A stretch of 64,000 bases of DNA from Anthoceros angustus (GCA_010909165.1 VJWM01000063.1:1240001-1304000), one strand, 5' to 3'; shown: positions 1 to 11,275, numbered from the stretch's first letter. The notes: a model not told the origin generated them from the sequence alone. Program-made: numbers and translations.

Positions 1-25
1 GGCCGGGGTGTATGCACTTTCCAAC

Positions 26-2490
26 ATGCCTGTGGCGGCGTCCGCGATCTACTTTTTGAATCTCAGGGGAGATGTGCTCATCAATCGGCTGTATCGCGAC
101 GATGTCGGGTATGATCTCGCTGACTGGATGCGGTGGAGCAAGCTCTTCTTTGCTGATGGATAAGATTAAGTATGTTTCTGCTGGGATACTGCAGAGGGAA
201 CATGGTTGACGCCTTCAGAACACATATCATGCAGACAAAGGATCTGGGGACGTGTCCTGTTCGGCAGATAGGAGGCTGCTCCTTCCTGTACATGCGCATC
301 AGCAATGTCTACATCGTCACTGTCGTCAGCACAAATGCAAATGCCGCTTGTGCCTTCAAGTTTGTTGTCGAGGTGCGCGTTTCTGCCCTGCTTTGCTTGA
401 AGTCAGCTCTCCCGTAAATTTGTTTTTTGCTTCCTTGTCGGTCCGATTCCGATCCTTCGTCTCGTTTTTTGAATATCCAACAACAGGCCGTCTCACTCTT
501 CAAATCTTACTTTGGAGGGGCATTCGATGAGGATGCTATCCGTAACAATTTTGTGCTCATTTATGAGTTGCTGGACGGTAGGCTCTTTAGTCTTCCAGAT
601 TGATGCTTCCTGGTGCAAGTGGAAGAAAGGTTAGGGTGAGGGTAAACGGGGGCTGATTTCAGTGTGCGGTGTCGTCTGCTTTGACTCTTGTAGAGATCAT
701 GGATTTTGGCTATCCTCAGAATCTCTCTCCAGAGATTCTCAAGTTGTACATTACTCAGGAAGGTGTGCGGTCTACTTTCTCCTCTAAGGTAATGCAAAGT
801 CCCTCCATTGACATATGTACGTCAACGCTAGTTCAGATTTTCGTCCCTGTGCTAACAAAATCTCTCTTTCGTCTCTCGTTTCGTTTTGGATTGCCCCTCC
901 TTCAGCCCCAAGATATGAGACCTCCTGTGAATGCCACTCTCCAAGTGACAGGAGCTGTTGGCTGGCGAAGAGAAGGACTTGTCTATAAGAAGAATGAGGT
1001 GAGTCAACTTTCAGGTCATTGTGGAGAACGGGCGCTTTCTGTTTCCTCTCACACGTTTTTGTAACTTATGGGCATCGTATGTGCAGGTTTTTCTCGACAT
1101 TGTGGAGAGTGTCAACCTTTTGATGTCACAGAAGGGTATGTGTGCTATCTGGTGTTGAGTTAGTTGGTCTCCCAGTAATGATCTATCCTCTTCATATTCT
1201 GCCTTTTTTTTTTTTTCCAGGTACAATTTTGCGATGTGATGTCACAGGAAAAATCCTGATGAAATGCTTTCTTTCCGGCATGCCTGAACTGAAACTTGGC
1301 CTCAATGATAAAATCGGGCTAGAGAAAGAAGCTCAAGTTAAAGCCCGTCCTTCAAGAAGGTACTGTTTCATCTTGCATTTCTTTTCTTGTAGTGCTGTTC
1401 TTGTAGTGGAAGTGGAGACTGAGAATCCTGGGTGGGGTATGCAGTGGTAAGACGATTGAGCTTGATGATGTCACCTTTCATCAATGTGTGAACTTGACGA
1501 GATTCAACACAGAAAAGACTGTCAGCTTTGTCCCGCCAGATGGAGAGTTTGAGCTGATGAAGTAAGCTGCAGCACTGATATCAGCTTGTTGATGACGGCT
1601 GGCTTGTACTACAGTTTGTGGTGGTAGTGAGTGAACTCCATTTTCTGGCAGGTATCGAATAACTGAGGGTATCAATCTTCCATTTCGGGTGATTCCAAGT
1701 ATTAAGGAGTTGGGCCGTACCCGGATGGAAGTGAATGTGAAGGTAGTCCTTCGCTGGGTGTCCATTATAGTTGTATGCATCCGCAGAGAGGAGGAGTAAA
1801 CTGTTTTGGTGAACGGTTTGTAATTTGCAGGTCAAAAGTGTATTCGGAGCGAAAATGTTTGCTTTAGGTGTTGTTGTGAAGGTGCCGGTACCAAAGCATA
1901 CAGCTAAGGCAAACTTTCAAGTGACTTCTGGCCGTGCCAAATACAATGCTGCTGTGGATTGTTTGGTCTGGAAGTAAGTACATCACAGGCAGCTAGCCTG
2001 AGTTCTTGCCCTGGTATCTGCTTATGTATGAAAGCTCAATAATAATGATGTTTGCAGGGTAAGAAAATTTCCTGGACAATCAGAACTGACGATGAGTGCG
2101 GAGGTCGAGCTCATCTCAACGATGGTGGAGAAGAAGGCTTGGACAAGGCCACCTATACAGATGGAGTTTCAGGTAATTTGAACGAAATCTCTTCAGTTGA
2201 GGCGTCAGCCTGTTCATCCAGGACTGAACTGAAACGCGGGAAATTGTTCCAGGTACCTATGTTCACTGCATCAGGTTTGCGGGTCCGGTTTCTCAAGGTA
2301 CATACACTTCTCATAGGACGCGTTCAAAAAACGCTAAGGGATTTATTGCTAGCTTTCTCCTCATATGGATGTATTGGGTCCTTGACTAATGCCAGTCATG
2401 TACGAGCAGGTTTGGGAGAAAAGTGGATACAGCACGGTTGAATGGGTGCGGTACATAACAAGGGCCGGCTCGTATGAGATCCGGTGCTGA
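26..2490 (+). CDS. AP2M: AP-2 complex subunit mu (clathrin adaptor), complete 13-exon gene
   Basis: The medium subunit of the plasma-membrane clathrin adaptor AP-2, which reads Tyr-based sorting signals in cargo during endocytosis. Exons by splice-site reading: 26-108, 195-372, 487-577, 694-788, 906-998, 1087-1135, 1221-1359, 1445-1561, 1652-1742, 1831-1973, 2058-2172, 2253-2297, 2410-2490. They sum to 1320 bases, a 439-residue protein, almost exactly the length known for plant AP2M (438). The start [16 protein letters not shown] opens the N-terminal longin-like domain (about 1-140); the mu-homology cargo domain follows (about 170-438), with motifs such as [16 protein letters not shown], and the chain ends at [16 protein letters not shown], as in plant orthologues. 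Every intron is GT-AG with consistent phase, so the gene looks intact. The 5' leader begins at the window edge, so the promoter is not visible. Confidence 0.97.
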
Positions 2491-3297
2491 CAAACATATC
2501 AATACAGAACGATCCTAGGGCAATTTGTTTTCTTGAAAGGCTGTATTCTAACAGTCCAATCGTAGCAACCATAATTTCAAAAATAAGTTTGTCTGGGCCA
2601 TTCCAAATTGTATCAGTAGCATTCCCCAGAGCGTTCTTCTGTTGACACAAGTCACGTTTGAGTCCTTTGGTCTTGTAATCCTTCTAGTAAATATATCATC
2701 TGATGGCTTGTTTGCGTCTCCACACATTCATTGTTTCACCTGGGGCAGTGCGCGCTTCGACATTTTCACAATTCCACTAGGGCCAGTGCGCGCTTCGACA
2801 CATTCACAGTTCCACTGGGGGTAGTCCGCGCTTCGACATATTCACAGTTCCACTAGGGCCAATGAGCGCTTCGACACATTCACAGTTTAAATAGTGGCTG
2901 CTTCAAAGGTGCGAATGGATGCCGAATTCAAGTAGCAGAAAGTTCCACCTCCCCAATTCAGGATTCTGCAATAAGCTAGCCATTCCAGACTTACTTTCGC
3001 TTGAACTAAACGGACGAGGTTAAGTCGCTAAACATGGAGGGCCAGAAGTGGATGCTCGCATCTTCCAAACCCTGCTTCCTGGCTCGTAGCTATGCCGAAT
3101 GCCTCTAAAAGGGTTCAGAGACGGCCCAAAAAAAAATGCAGTGGTTGCAGTGAACCAACCTGATCCTGAAACAGAAAAACGATGGAATCAAAGCAGACTA
3201 GTGAGCACCCAGGTGAACCATAAGTCCTGTCGAGCTCAGCACGACAGGAACCGGCTTCCAGACAGCTGAGTGCCTCGATTTCTGCCACTGCTCCAAG
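2491..3297. other. Intergenic, 3' flanks of two convergent genes
   Basis: Between the stop codons of the AP2M gene and the RING gene, which face each other. Apart from a four-copy tandem repeat at 2744-2888, I see no coding pattern; both 3' UTRs must lie here. Confidence 0.6.
2744..2888. repeat. Tandem repeat, 38 bp x about 4
   Basis: The core GCGCTTCGACA recurs at 2752, 2790, 2828 and 2866, exactly 38 bases apart, followed each time by a variant of TTCACAGTTCCACTAGGG. Copies differ by a few substitutions. It lies about 250 bases downstream of the AP2M stop codon. Confidence 0.9.
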
Positions 3298-3903
3298 TCA
3301 GAGATAGATTCTGTGCGCATCCTTGGGCGACAGTTTCCTCCTACACGATGGACACTTCTTCTGAGTCCGAATCGCCGCGGTAATGCAGTTCCTACAGAAC
3401 AGATGGCCGCACACGGTGGACATTTCCTCCTTCATCACATCTAGGCAGATGGCACATGCAAGCCTCACAGGCACCTGCTGCGCAACTCCCCGCGGCTTCT
3501 TCGCTGCCTGCGGCATCTCCTTGATCACAACACAGTCGTCACTCGAGTCATAATACCCTTGCCGCCGCTGCCCTAGGGCTTGCCCTGCCCGCCCTGGATG
3601 AAGCTCCACGGTCTCCCGATTCCGGCTCCGTTGCATCCTCCTGTCACGCGACGCAGACGCCCTGGCCCGGGCAATCGACTGGGGCGAGGAAACCTGCACA
3701 TCGTCATCCTCCTCGTCGTCCAAAATGATGGTGGCGTTGCCTGGCATGTTGCTCCCCTGCCCAGACGCACTCTTCTCCTCCGAGTCCTCCCGCTCCTCCC
3801 GCAAGGGCAGATTAAGATCCACTATCTGCCTGTCCCGTTTCCGTTTCCTGCTCACCACCTCCTCCCCGGACGTTGCCTCCGCCCTGCCGCCCCCCGTTGC
3901 CAT
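3298..3903 (-). CDS. RNF4-like C3HC4 RING E3 ligase, probable SUMO-targeted ubiquitin ligase
   Basis: An uninterrupted frame of 201 codons from an ATG in a good plant context (GGCCATGGC). The C-terminal RING (about 150-187) has the spacing C-x2-C, C-x-H-x2-C-x2-C, C-x2-C (CAICL, CGHLFCRNC, CPSC). Ahead of it are short hydrophobic stretches beside acidic residues that look like SUMO-interaction motifs: IVDLNL (27-32), IIL followed by DDEEDDD (59-68) and CVVIKEM after SSDD (about 120-130). A basic KRKR patch near residue 21 could be a nuclear signal. This order (SIMs, then a C-terminal RING) is that of RNF4/Slx8-type ligases, which ubiquitinate SUMO-conjugated nuclear proteins; the role is inferred. 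An in-frame upstream ATG at 4047 would add 48 residues but reads less like protein. The gene converges on AP2M. Confidence 0.85.
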   Translation of the reverse strand: MATGGGRAEATSGEEVVSRKRKRDRQIVDLNLPLREEREDSEEKSASGQGSNMPGNATIILDDEEDDDVQVSSPQSIARARASASRDRRMQRSRNRETVELHPGRAGQALGQRRQGYYDSSDDCVVIKEMPQAAKKPRGVAQQVPVRLACAICLDVMKEEMSTVCGHLFCRNCITAAIRTQKKCPSCRRKLSPKDAHRIYL

Positions 3904-4777
3904 GGCCGTCACGCTTTGCCCATGTGCGGGCCTCCACACTCTCCCACCTGCGTCTGGGACCACCACCCGTGCCACCCCAACATGCAGCCCTTGCCCCAGC
4001 CGCATCGATGCCACCTCCCTGCACCCACTCACGACGAGCAACCACACATGCAGTCAACCACCTCCTTTCAAACCCTACCAGGCACAAGGCTACGACAACC
4101 ACCACGCTACCACTTCGCCACGGCCTGCATCAATTTATCCCAAAACCCAACCAAGCCACACCTTCCGGCCTTCGCCAGTTGCTCCACAATTGCCTGCGAG
4201 CTTCAATTCCTCGCCCCTGAACTGGATACTACTTCACGAAATACGAAGGATCGCTGCTCCTCCTTCTTCTTCTGGGACCTTCCTCCTCCAAGCTCAGCCC
4301 TCAAGATGGTACACACAACAAATTAGGTCGTGACGATGTCCATATATACAAGCAACAACACATCGTTAATCAGCACCACCACTGCGATGATGCTATGGCA
4401 TACATGCCCTTTGTTGCAGTGCCACACCCGGCGAGTTACGGATTTTGTGAGTGGCCCACAACTTGCTCGCGTCTTCCTTACGTTTCTATCCTTTCTGGAG
4501 GAGTCGACTGCTCAAGACTTTAGTGCCGACTGCTACGTTCCATTCCCGGACACGATCCGATCCGATCCGTTCATGCAACATCTATGTCAAGACTTTCTTT
4601 TGCCGCAGCAGCGGATACCTCGGCTCCGCACCATATTCACAACCAGGAAGACGGCTTCAGCCGCAACCACATCGTCACCCCGCTTCACGGGCGTTACATT
4701 AACTTAACTGCGCGCTAACCGCGGTCAGGATGGGGGTTTAGTCTTGTCACATTTGGTGGCATGGAGGAGCCAGGGAT
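3904..4777. other. Intergenic between two minus-strand genes
   Basis: Holds the 5' flank of the RING gene and the 3' flank of the TPR gene. The C-rich plus-strand open frames at 3580-4333 are antisense shadows of the RING gene and its leader; I see no supported gene. Confidence 0.5.
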
Positions 4778-6371
4778 CACGAGTTGGGGCCTTGGTCGCG
4801 CGCTTGTCTCAGAGCTTCGATGCATTTCCTGATCTGCAAGAGGGTGGGGGGAGAGTGAGTTGGTGTCAGTACGTGTGATGGGCAGCGCAAAATGCGGGGT
4901 TGGAGAGGGAAGGCCAAGCACCTCGAACAGGCCGTGGTGCATTGCGCATGCTTGCTCGAACCAGTAGAGAGCCGAGTTGTAGTCCTTGATGGCAGCATAG
5001 CAGAGTCCTAGGCCTGCAGGCATGTGCCAGCGTTCTGGAGGTTAGGGTTTGAGGATGTGGGGAGAGCCAGGTGCAAAATGGTGCTGAGGTGAGAAGACGA
5101 ACCGCTCCGGGCAGCGAAGTGGTACGGGTTCAGTTCCAGCGTGGTCTTGCAGTCCTGTATAGACTTATCATAGTCCTGCCATGGAGCTTGGTTCAGTTCT
5201 CGGCTAGGTTGAGCAGGAACATGAACAGGACGATAGGGTTTGTGATAGGACGGCACTTACTCCCATGAGGTAGTGAACAGTTGCCCGCTTGTTGTAGCCT
5301 TCCGCAAAGGAAGGTGCCTGTTCTATTACCTGGGCAGGGAAGGGATGGTGAGATGATGAGGGTAAAGGAAAATGACAACGCTGCGAAATGGTGACAACCT
5401 GTGTGAAGATATCCCTGGCAGCAGCATATGTGTCTGATTTCTGAAGGAAATTGACTCCCTTCTGCACAGGAGGATTGGTTCCGTCTTAACTATCATGCTG
5501 CCGATGACAGCGGTCAGGGCAATTAGCTGTGAAGAGCTCACCTGAAGGAGTCCGTCTGCTTCAGGATTTCCTGAACGCATGAAGATTTTCCACAGTGCCT
5601 GAAACGGATTGGATGTGATCAGTTTGCACATCCACATCACACCAATGGAAATAATGGAGAGGACCTAAGTGCACCTTTTCTGTTCTGTACATGACTGCAG
5701 CATTGCTGTCCAGTAGCCCGGTTATCAAGCTCGATAGCACTCGTCCGTCTCCATGTTCTCCCAGTGCCTTCAGCAGCCCGATACTGGCGGTCAGCACACG
5801 AACTAGAAGGGTCCCAGACACAGGCAGAGAGGACTCTCCTACCACCGCAACTTACATCAACAGCTTCAAGCTTCTGGCTAAGGTCCCCTGTTTTCAGCTG
5901 ATCCACCTTCCGCAGCAGAAACTGGAAAGCACAGAGACAACAGTGAATAAAAAGTGTCCACCACCCAACAACAGGTGGCTGAAACACTACAACCCCCAGA
6001 CACAAGTGGAACTGACCTGCTCGGTAGGCGTTAGCTGACCCTTCAAATCCTCCAGCTGGTCCCGCAACCTGGGCAGAAGCTTTACAGCCATCATCCTTGA
6101 CTGCAATCGGTAGCCTATCTGTATGACACCGGTAGTTACCAGACCTACCTACGATCACTGGAGCAAGAGGTAACAAACATAGCAAGTGCAAGCACCTCTT
6201 CGCTTCTGCATAGTTCTCCTCTGATACCACCACTGCCAGCTGCCTGCAACACAGTCACATCAGGGAAACAACCACCCAAAATGTAATAACTCCAACACAG
6301 GAGCTGCATCCATACCTTCCCAACAGATATATTCGTTCCCACACATCTGCCTCCTCTACTCCCATATCCAT
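4778..6371 (-). CDS. TPR-repeat protein with N-terminal UVR-like segment, about 11 exons
   Basis: Exons read on the minus strand: 6371-6316, 6243-6196, 6095-6017, 5921-5856, 5802-5675, 5598-5542, 5461-5399, 5329-5261, 5175-5103, 5013-4922, 4833-4778. The start MDMGVEEADVWER is tentative; an upstream targeting exon may exist. The first part (LAVVVSEENYAEAKR, then LPRLRDQLEDLKGQL) resembles the paired-helix UVR motif. The motif ALWKIFMRSGNPEADGLLQ introduces a C-terminal array of about three TPR helix pairs (for example FAEGYNKRATVHYLMGDYDK), ending in LRQARDQGPNS. I recall a plant and bacterial family with this W-x-SGNPE opening followed by TPRs, function unknown. The 5856/5802 junction does not keep phase with simple GT-AG splicing (predicted intron only 53 bases); either a small indel or a different splice is involved. 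Confidence 0.8.
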
Positions 6372-8297
6372 GTCATGTGGCACAGCACAGAGCTGCTGCT
6401 ACAGTTTCAATTTTCAGTGAACACCAAGACACCACTTTCCAGGCTTCCACCAAAGACGCAACGCAAAAACACACCTTCCACATGCTGCCTACAGGTGCCG
6501 GTAACCTCATCACACCCATCTTCTTCTTCACCACATACCCAGCATAACCAGTGCTCACTGATGGTTGCTCAGATAGAATTCCTACAACAAACGGTGAATT
6601 CCGTGAACGTTACCCTCACTTCCAAATTGACTGTTTCAAACGACAGCCACAACCAGCAAACAACAGAGGGAAATACAAGGGTGCCCATTACTGGAGCCAG
6701 AAGATGTGCAGCTGACACAGGATACCCAATCCCCCATGGATGGAGCCATCCGCGGGGCACTCGTGAAGCCCATCTTCAGCCCAGATGTGTTGACGGCCGC
6801 CATATATGTAACGCTACCACATACCCAATCCCCTCAATTCCTTAACCGCTACAGCATCAACCTTCCAAGCTTCAAGGCGTACCCGAGAGGCCCAGCTGCC
6901 AACCAACTCACAATCTCCAGCAGTTCCAAAATAATTAGATCTGACACTTGGCACTGGCAATGTCCCAGAGCTATGCTGTGGTTTCTAGTTCGTTCCTGCG
7001 TTTCATGAGCCAACGGAGGTAACCAGTGAGCATGAGGCGAGCTCGAACTCCATTTACAAGTTTGGTTTCTCATTTTCTTTTCAAGCTACTTATCGACCAA
7101 TTTTTAGGAATTAAGAGCCACTGAGGGAGAGATGATTTGGGCGTTGAAGGCAGCTTGGCGCACCAACTCGTTCGTCCGAGCCTATAGCTGAACAAAGCAG
7201 TGCGTACCGCTCATGATTTGCCTACACCTCAACTCAACTCTATTTTCACTAAAAACTCGTTTGTCAAAGTCTATCGCTGAACAAAGCAATGCATACGATG
7301 GGTGATTGCCTGTATTTAACTCCATCGCTTAGCGAAGTAGGGCATATGATGGATGATTGCGTGCATCTCAACTTCATCACTGAACGAAGCAATACACACG
7401 ATGGATGATTTTCTGCATCTCATTCTCATTGAAAAATCGTTTGCCTGCATCTCATTCTCATTGAAAACTTGTTTGTCTGCATCTCATTCTCATTGAAAAC
7501 TTGTTTGTCTGCATCTCATTCTCATTGAAAACTCGTTTGCCTGCATCTCAACATGTATTGGCCAAGTTATATACACAATTAATTATACATGAGTAAATAG
7601 AATAGTCATTAATTTTGACATATAAAATATAGATGGTAATTCAAGATGCAATAAAAATTTAATCTAAATATTATATAATTTATAATATCAAGATATATAT
7701 ATATATATATATATCATAGATAAGAGGCATTTGATGTTTAAGAAAACTGAAGATGGTATGGATATTTTTCCTTCTTCCATGTACTGTAGATGGTAGATCA
7801 ACATAGCCTTAAGAAGTGAATCAATTCTCAATCTAAATGCTAGATAAAATTAAAATATTCGATATATTTATTGTAACCTAATCTAATACCCAAAGTGTCT
7901 TTGATTCATATCACATCGAGATAAGAAGCATTTGATTTAAGAAAAACTAAGTTGGTACCAGTATGTTCCTTCTACCACTTCCTGTTAAAAGATCCAAAAT
8001 TTTTTGAGTCCAAGAATGTATAATTGTACATATAATATCCCAATCACAGGTGTTCAGAATTGTTAGAATCCAAGAATATATAATTGTACATATAATGTTC
8101 CAACAATAGGTGTCGAGGATAAACTTCATAATTTCGACCCAACTCAAAATATTTTCTCCAATTCATCGTGCAATGATAGTTGTTTTAAGCATAAGATCAA
8201 TGGAATATCTTGTTCTCCCCTTATATTTTGCTGCGCAAGTATAGGTTGCCAAAAATATCCCTCATAGCCTCCTATGTTTTCAAAAAGTGATTCCCAT
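6372..8297. other. Intergenic, low-complexity and AT-rich
   Basis: No convincing gene. From about 7190 the sequence carries diverged repeats of the phrase GAACAAAGCAATGCATACGA, then a 32-bp tandem array, then AT-rich DNA with a TA dinucleotide run near 7696-7714 and a repeated phrase TAGAATCCAAGAATATATAA-like near 8000-8100. Confidence 0.5.
7413..7545. repeat. Tandem repeat, 32 bp x 4
   Basis: CTGCATCTCATTCTCATTGA recurs at 7413, 7445, 7477 and 7509, exactly 32 bases apart, with a partial fifth start at 7541. Copies are nearly identical, which implies recent expansion. Confidence 0.9.
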
Positions 8298-8600
8298 CTA
8301 CATCTTCTGTAGATTAATGTTTTTCTAGAAGTAAATGAACTTGTATGTGTCTCACAAAATCATGACAGGTAATATCACCATTTGGAAGAGTCATGTTATG
8401 TGTACCATCTAGGACATCGGAAACAATTTGATTTCTATCCTGAGATACTTGAGGAGTATTCTTTGTCTCTATGACATAGAAGAGGACATCTATTTTGTCC
8501 AGCACAAAGTATTGCACCCAACAAAGCCTTCAATTAACATAAAATGAAGTCAATGTATGCCATCCAACAATGAAGAAATGGAGACTTTATAAAATGGACG
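8298..8600. repeat. Dispersed repeat, left direct copy
   Basis: Starts CATCTTCTGTAGATTAATG and contains CACAAAATCATGACAGGTAA and CACCCAACAAAGCCTTCA. A diverged copy in the same orientation begins at about 15992, on the far side of the retrotransposon cluster. No coding potential seen. It ends where the LINE 3' region begins (about 8570-8600). Confidence 0.65.
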
Positions 8601-9590
8601 AGATGAGAAAACCCATCTACCCCAAGCCGATGGGGAACACCCCATTAAAGGGCCAAGGGCCAAGGGAGGCTAGCCCCCCCTGAATGTCGATCCCGAAACT
8701 ATCAACCGCCCCAAGTATGTCAAGGTTAGAGATAAGAAAAGGCCTACCTACAATCGGTGCCGCTAATGCCGCGTCTCCCGCGCTCGATGTCGTCCTGCAA
8801 ACAGCGTTGGCCAACGCCCTCTACAGGGTGATGGAAACCTACTGTCGAAAGAAAGCCACCACATAGGAAAGGGGGAGACCCGCCCCGTTCCGTCGACCGT
8901 GGTAGGCCATAGCACAATCCTTTATGAGCCGTCCGAAATCCTTGCCCATGGCCTCGTGGGTCTCGATGGAGAGGGGGATGAAGGTATGGCCATCCTGCAT
9001 AGGCATGTACTTGTGTACTTTGGATGTTACACATCCCTTCGCCGCCGAACCCGAAGGATTGATGATGACGTGCTCACAAACGGTGTTCCGGGTAGGGTCC
9101 GTTACAACTACATCTGCAACAAAGATTTGATCCCCCTTGGTTAGAAACAGATCCGCCCTAAGCGACAAGCCATTGCGCAGGGTATATGGGCGCTCCCTAT
9201 ACGGAAGAAATCCTCTCTCCTTGGCCATCGAGAACATGACATCGTGAACGGCATCATGTGCAGCGATACGCTGCCCTCCAGCTAGACAGCGAGCCAAGTG
9301 GGACCCAGAGTCGTCAAGAGGGCCCAACAGAAGCAAAAAGATAGAGAACCAGCCAAAGACGGGATCAAGCCCAGGCGGAACCTCATCGCAGTAGAAAAAG
9401 AGGTTGGTGCGATTCGGAAAGCCTAGATGCACAGCAGAGCCAAAAACCAAGAGCTCGCTCCCTTCCCCGAGCAAGAGCGGACGCAAGCCCGAGCTGGCCA
9501 GGTAGTGGTAAAATCCAGAAGAAGGGCCCTTTGCGCCTTCTCCTATAGAGGGGCCTGAAGGCAATGCAGCCCGTCCACAAAGAGCGTAGA
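8570..9590 (-). mobile_element. LINE-like retrotransposon, 3' remnant
   Basis: The minus-strand frame 9564-8839 matches, motif by motif, the C-terminus of a non-LTR retrotransposon polyprotein found in algae, early plants and invertebrates: a His/Cys knuckle with HD (SHLARCLAGGQRIAAHD), then a PD-(D/E)XK-like core (SLRADLFL, then FVADVVVTDPT), then the terminal KVHKYMP ... FIPLSIETHEAMG pattern. The reverse transcriptase upstream is missing, so this is a 5'-truncated copy, as is usual for LINEs. The stretch from 8838 down to about 8570 would be its 3' UTR; a piece of the same sequence sits at 31540-31700. The assignment rests on recalled family motifs, not on a search. Confidence 0.65.
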
Positions 9591-9659
9591 AAAAAGGGGC
9601 ATGGCCGCCCTAGCCTGCGAGGATAAGGAATCCCTAGCCAACCCTAGGGAAACTTGCAA

Positions 9660-10152
9660 GGGGAAGGCCCTTACGGGCTGCCCGTCGTGAGCCTTACGGT
9701 GCCGTCGTGAGCCTTGCAGGCTGCCCGTCGTGGAGCCTTCTGGTGCCCGTCGTAAGAGCCTTCACGGGCTGCCGTCGTGAAGAGCCTGCCCGTCGTGGAG
9801 CCTTCTGGTGCCCGTCGTAAGAGCCTTCTGGTGCCCGTCGTCAAGAGCCTTCACGGGCTGCCCGTCGTGAAGAGCCTTACGGGCTGCCTGTCAGAAGAGC
9901 CTTACGGTGCCCGTCGTGGAAGAGCCTTACGGGCTGCCCGTCGTAGCCTTACGGGCTGCCTCGTCAGAGCCTTACGGGCCGCCTCGTCAGAAGAGCCTTA
10001 CGGGCTGCCCGTCGTAAAAGAGCCTTACGGGGCTGCCCCGTCGTATGAGCCTTACGGGGCTGCCCCGTCGTATGAGCCTTACGGGGCTGCCCCGTCGTAT
10101 GAGCCTTACGGTGCCCGTCGTGAAGAGCCTTACGGTGCCCGTCAGAAGAGGC
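9660..10152. repeat. Minisatellite, about twenty 19-26 bp units with an internal palindrome
   Basis: Variants of AGCCTTACGGGCTGCCCGTC are tandemly repeated about twenty times. Each unit contains ACGGGC-T-GCCCGT, a perfect inverted repeat around one base, so single strands could fold into a row of small hairpins. Three consecutive units near 10020-10100 are identical (GGGGCTGCCCC form, 33 bases apart), suggesting recent expansion by slippage. The open frame through it (9777-10178) is a by-product of the repeat. The array stops exactly where the LTR-derived inverted repeat starts. Confidence 0.92.
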
Positions 10153-10320
10153 ATAAAGCAAGAATTGAATATGCATAAGTAAAATACAAAAGTGTTATGT
10201 AGAGTATATAAGCCTATCCACTAGGCTAAGCACCCCTTCACTTAGACAACCCTTGATATTAATAACCCTAAACATAACTACCCTAGGGTTTAACCCGAAG
10301 CGAGTTAGTTTAACCACGAA
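10151..10320 (-). repeat. Left arm of a large inverted repeat (LTR piece, minus orientation)
   Basis: Reverse complement of 10554-10724 with about five differences in 170 bases. Includes TATATAAGCC and a homopurine/pyrimidine stretch shared by both arms. Because the right arm runs into an LTR end and primer binding site, this arm is read as a piece of the same LTR in opposite orientation. Confidence 0.85.
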
Positions 10321-10551
10321 CACCCTCCCTTAAGCGCAACGAGCTGAGGGAGTCAGGGCGCGACTGAAGCACGGGAGTCTTCACGTGAAGGAGGCCACGG
10401 CAGGACGGTCACGAGGCAGGAGCTAACAAGCGGGGCTTAAACAGGCACACTCATCAATGAGCAAGGACGTGAGCTGGGGAAGGATGGATTCAGCCATAAA
10501 TCTGACATCCGCGTATGCAGCACTCCTCACCATCATCTTTCAGGCAGTATT

Positions 10552-10749
10552 CGAGGTTAAACTAACTTGCTTCGGGTTAAACCCTGGGGTAGTTATATTT
10601 AGGGTTATTAATATCAAGGGTTGTCTAAATGAAGGGGTGCTTAGCCTAGTGGATAGGCTTATATACTCTACATAACACTTTTGTATTTTACTTATGCATA
10701 TTCAATTCTTGCTTTATGCTCTCTTTTTCCTGCTCTACCATTTTCAACA
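10552..10749 (+). repeat. 5' LTR of a Ty1-copia element (3' part; start not resolved)
   Basis: Ends in TTTTCAACA immediately before a primer binding site, as LTRs end in CA. Contains a possible TATA box (CTTATATACTC, near 10656). Its 5' limit cannot be placed because no second same-strand LTR copy is visible in the window. About 170 bases of it are mirrored at 10151-10320. Confidence 0.75.
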
Positions 10750-10762
10750 TGGTATCAGAGCC
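10750..10762 (+). other. Retrotransposon primer binding site (initiator tRNA-Met type)
   Basis: TGGTATCAGAGCC directly follows the CA end of the LTR. This is the standard plant copia primer site, complementary to the 3' end of initiator tRNA-Met. Confidence 0.92.
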
Positions 10763-11275
10763 ATGACAAAAAGGCTATGGCTCCTGATCCTCATGGCCAG
10801 GCTATTCGATACCGATACCTCGGTCGATCCTGGAGTTTATCAGACCTGATCCATCGATTATGGGTTGAGGCTGTTGATACATTAGTATGATAAGCTTATT
10901 TGTATGTTTGCACAACCAAAAGGATCTTATGATCGTGTATATAGTGTTTCGTCTATGTGCTTGAATAGACGAACGTGCAGAGTCTCGATCTACAACTACC
11001 ATCCTACATACTTCCGCTGCCTAGCAGGAAGAAGAAATGAAATTCTAATTTATATGGTCTGATTTTCTGGTCAAAAACAGGAAAAGCAGCAGGGACTTCA
11101 ACAGGACTCAGTAGCATTTTTCTATGCTGGCTGAATTTTGTTAAAATCTCTACTCTTCTCCCTGCACGACAGAATTAGCGTATCTACATATAATTATGAC
11201 ACAATTTCCAAAATCATGATTCAGACCTCTAATTCTAATAGATGAGGTATTATCTTGCGCTTGATCTACACCATA

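Noticed and set aside
3580-4333. Long plus-strand Pro-rich frames (248 and 202 codons)
   Set aside because: Antisense of the GC-rich RING gene and its leader; composition is that of a shadow frame and the end has no domain.
9777-10178. Open frame with repeated EPYGAAPSY peptide
   Set aside because: Produced by the minisatellite; unit lengths vary and shift frame, and the frame runs out in the LTR piece.
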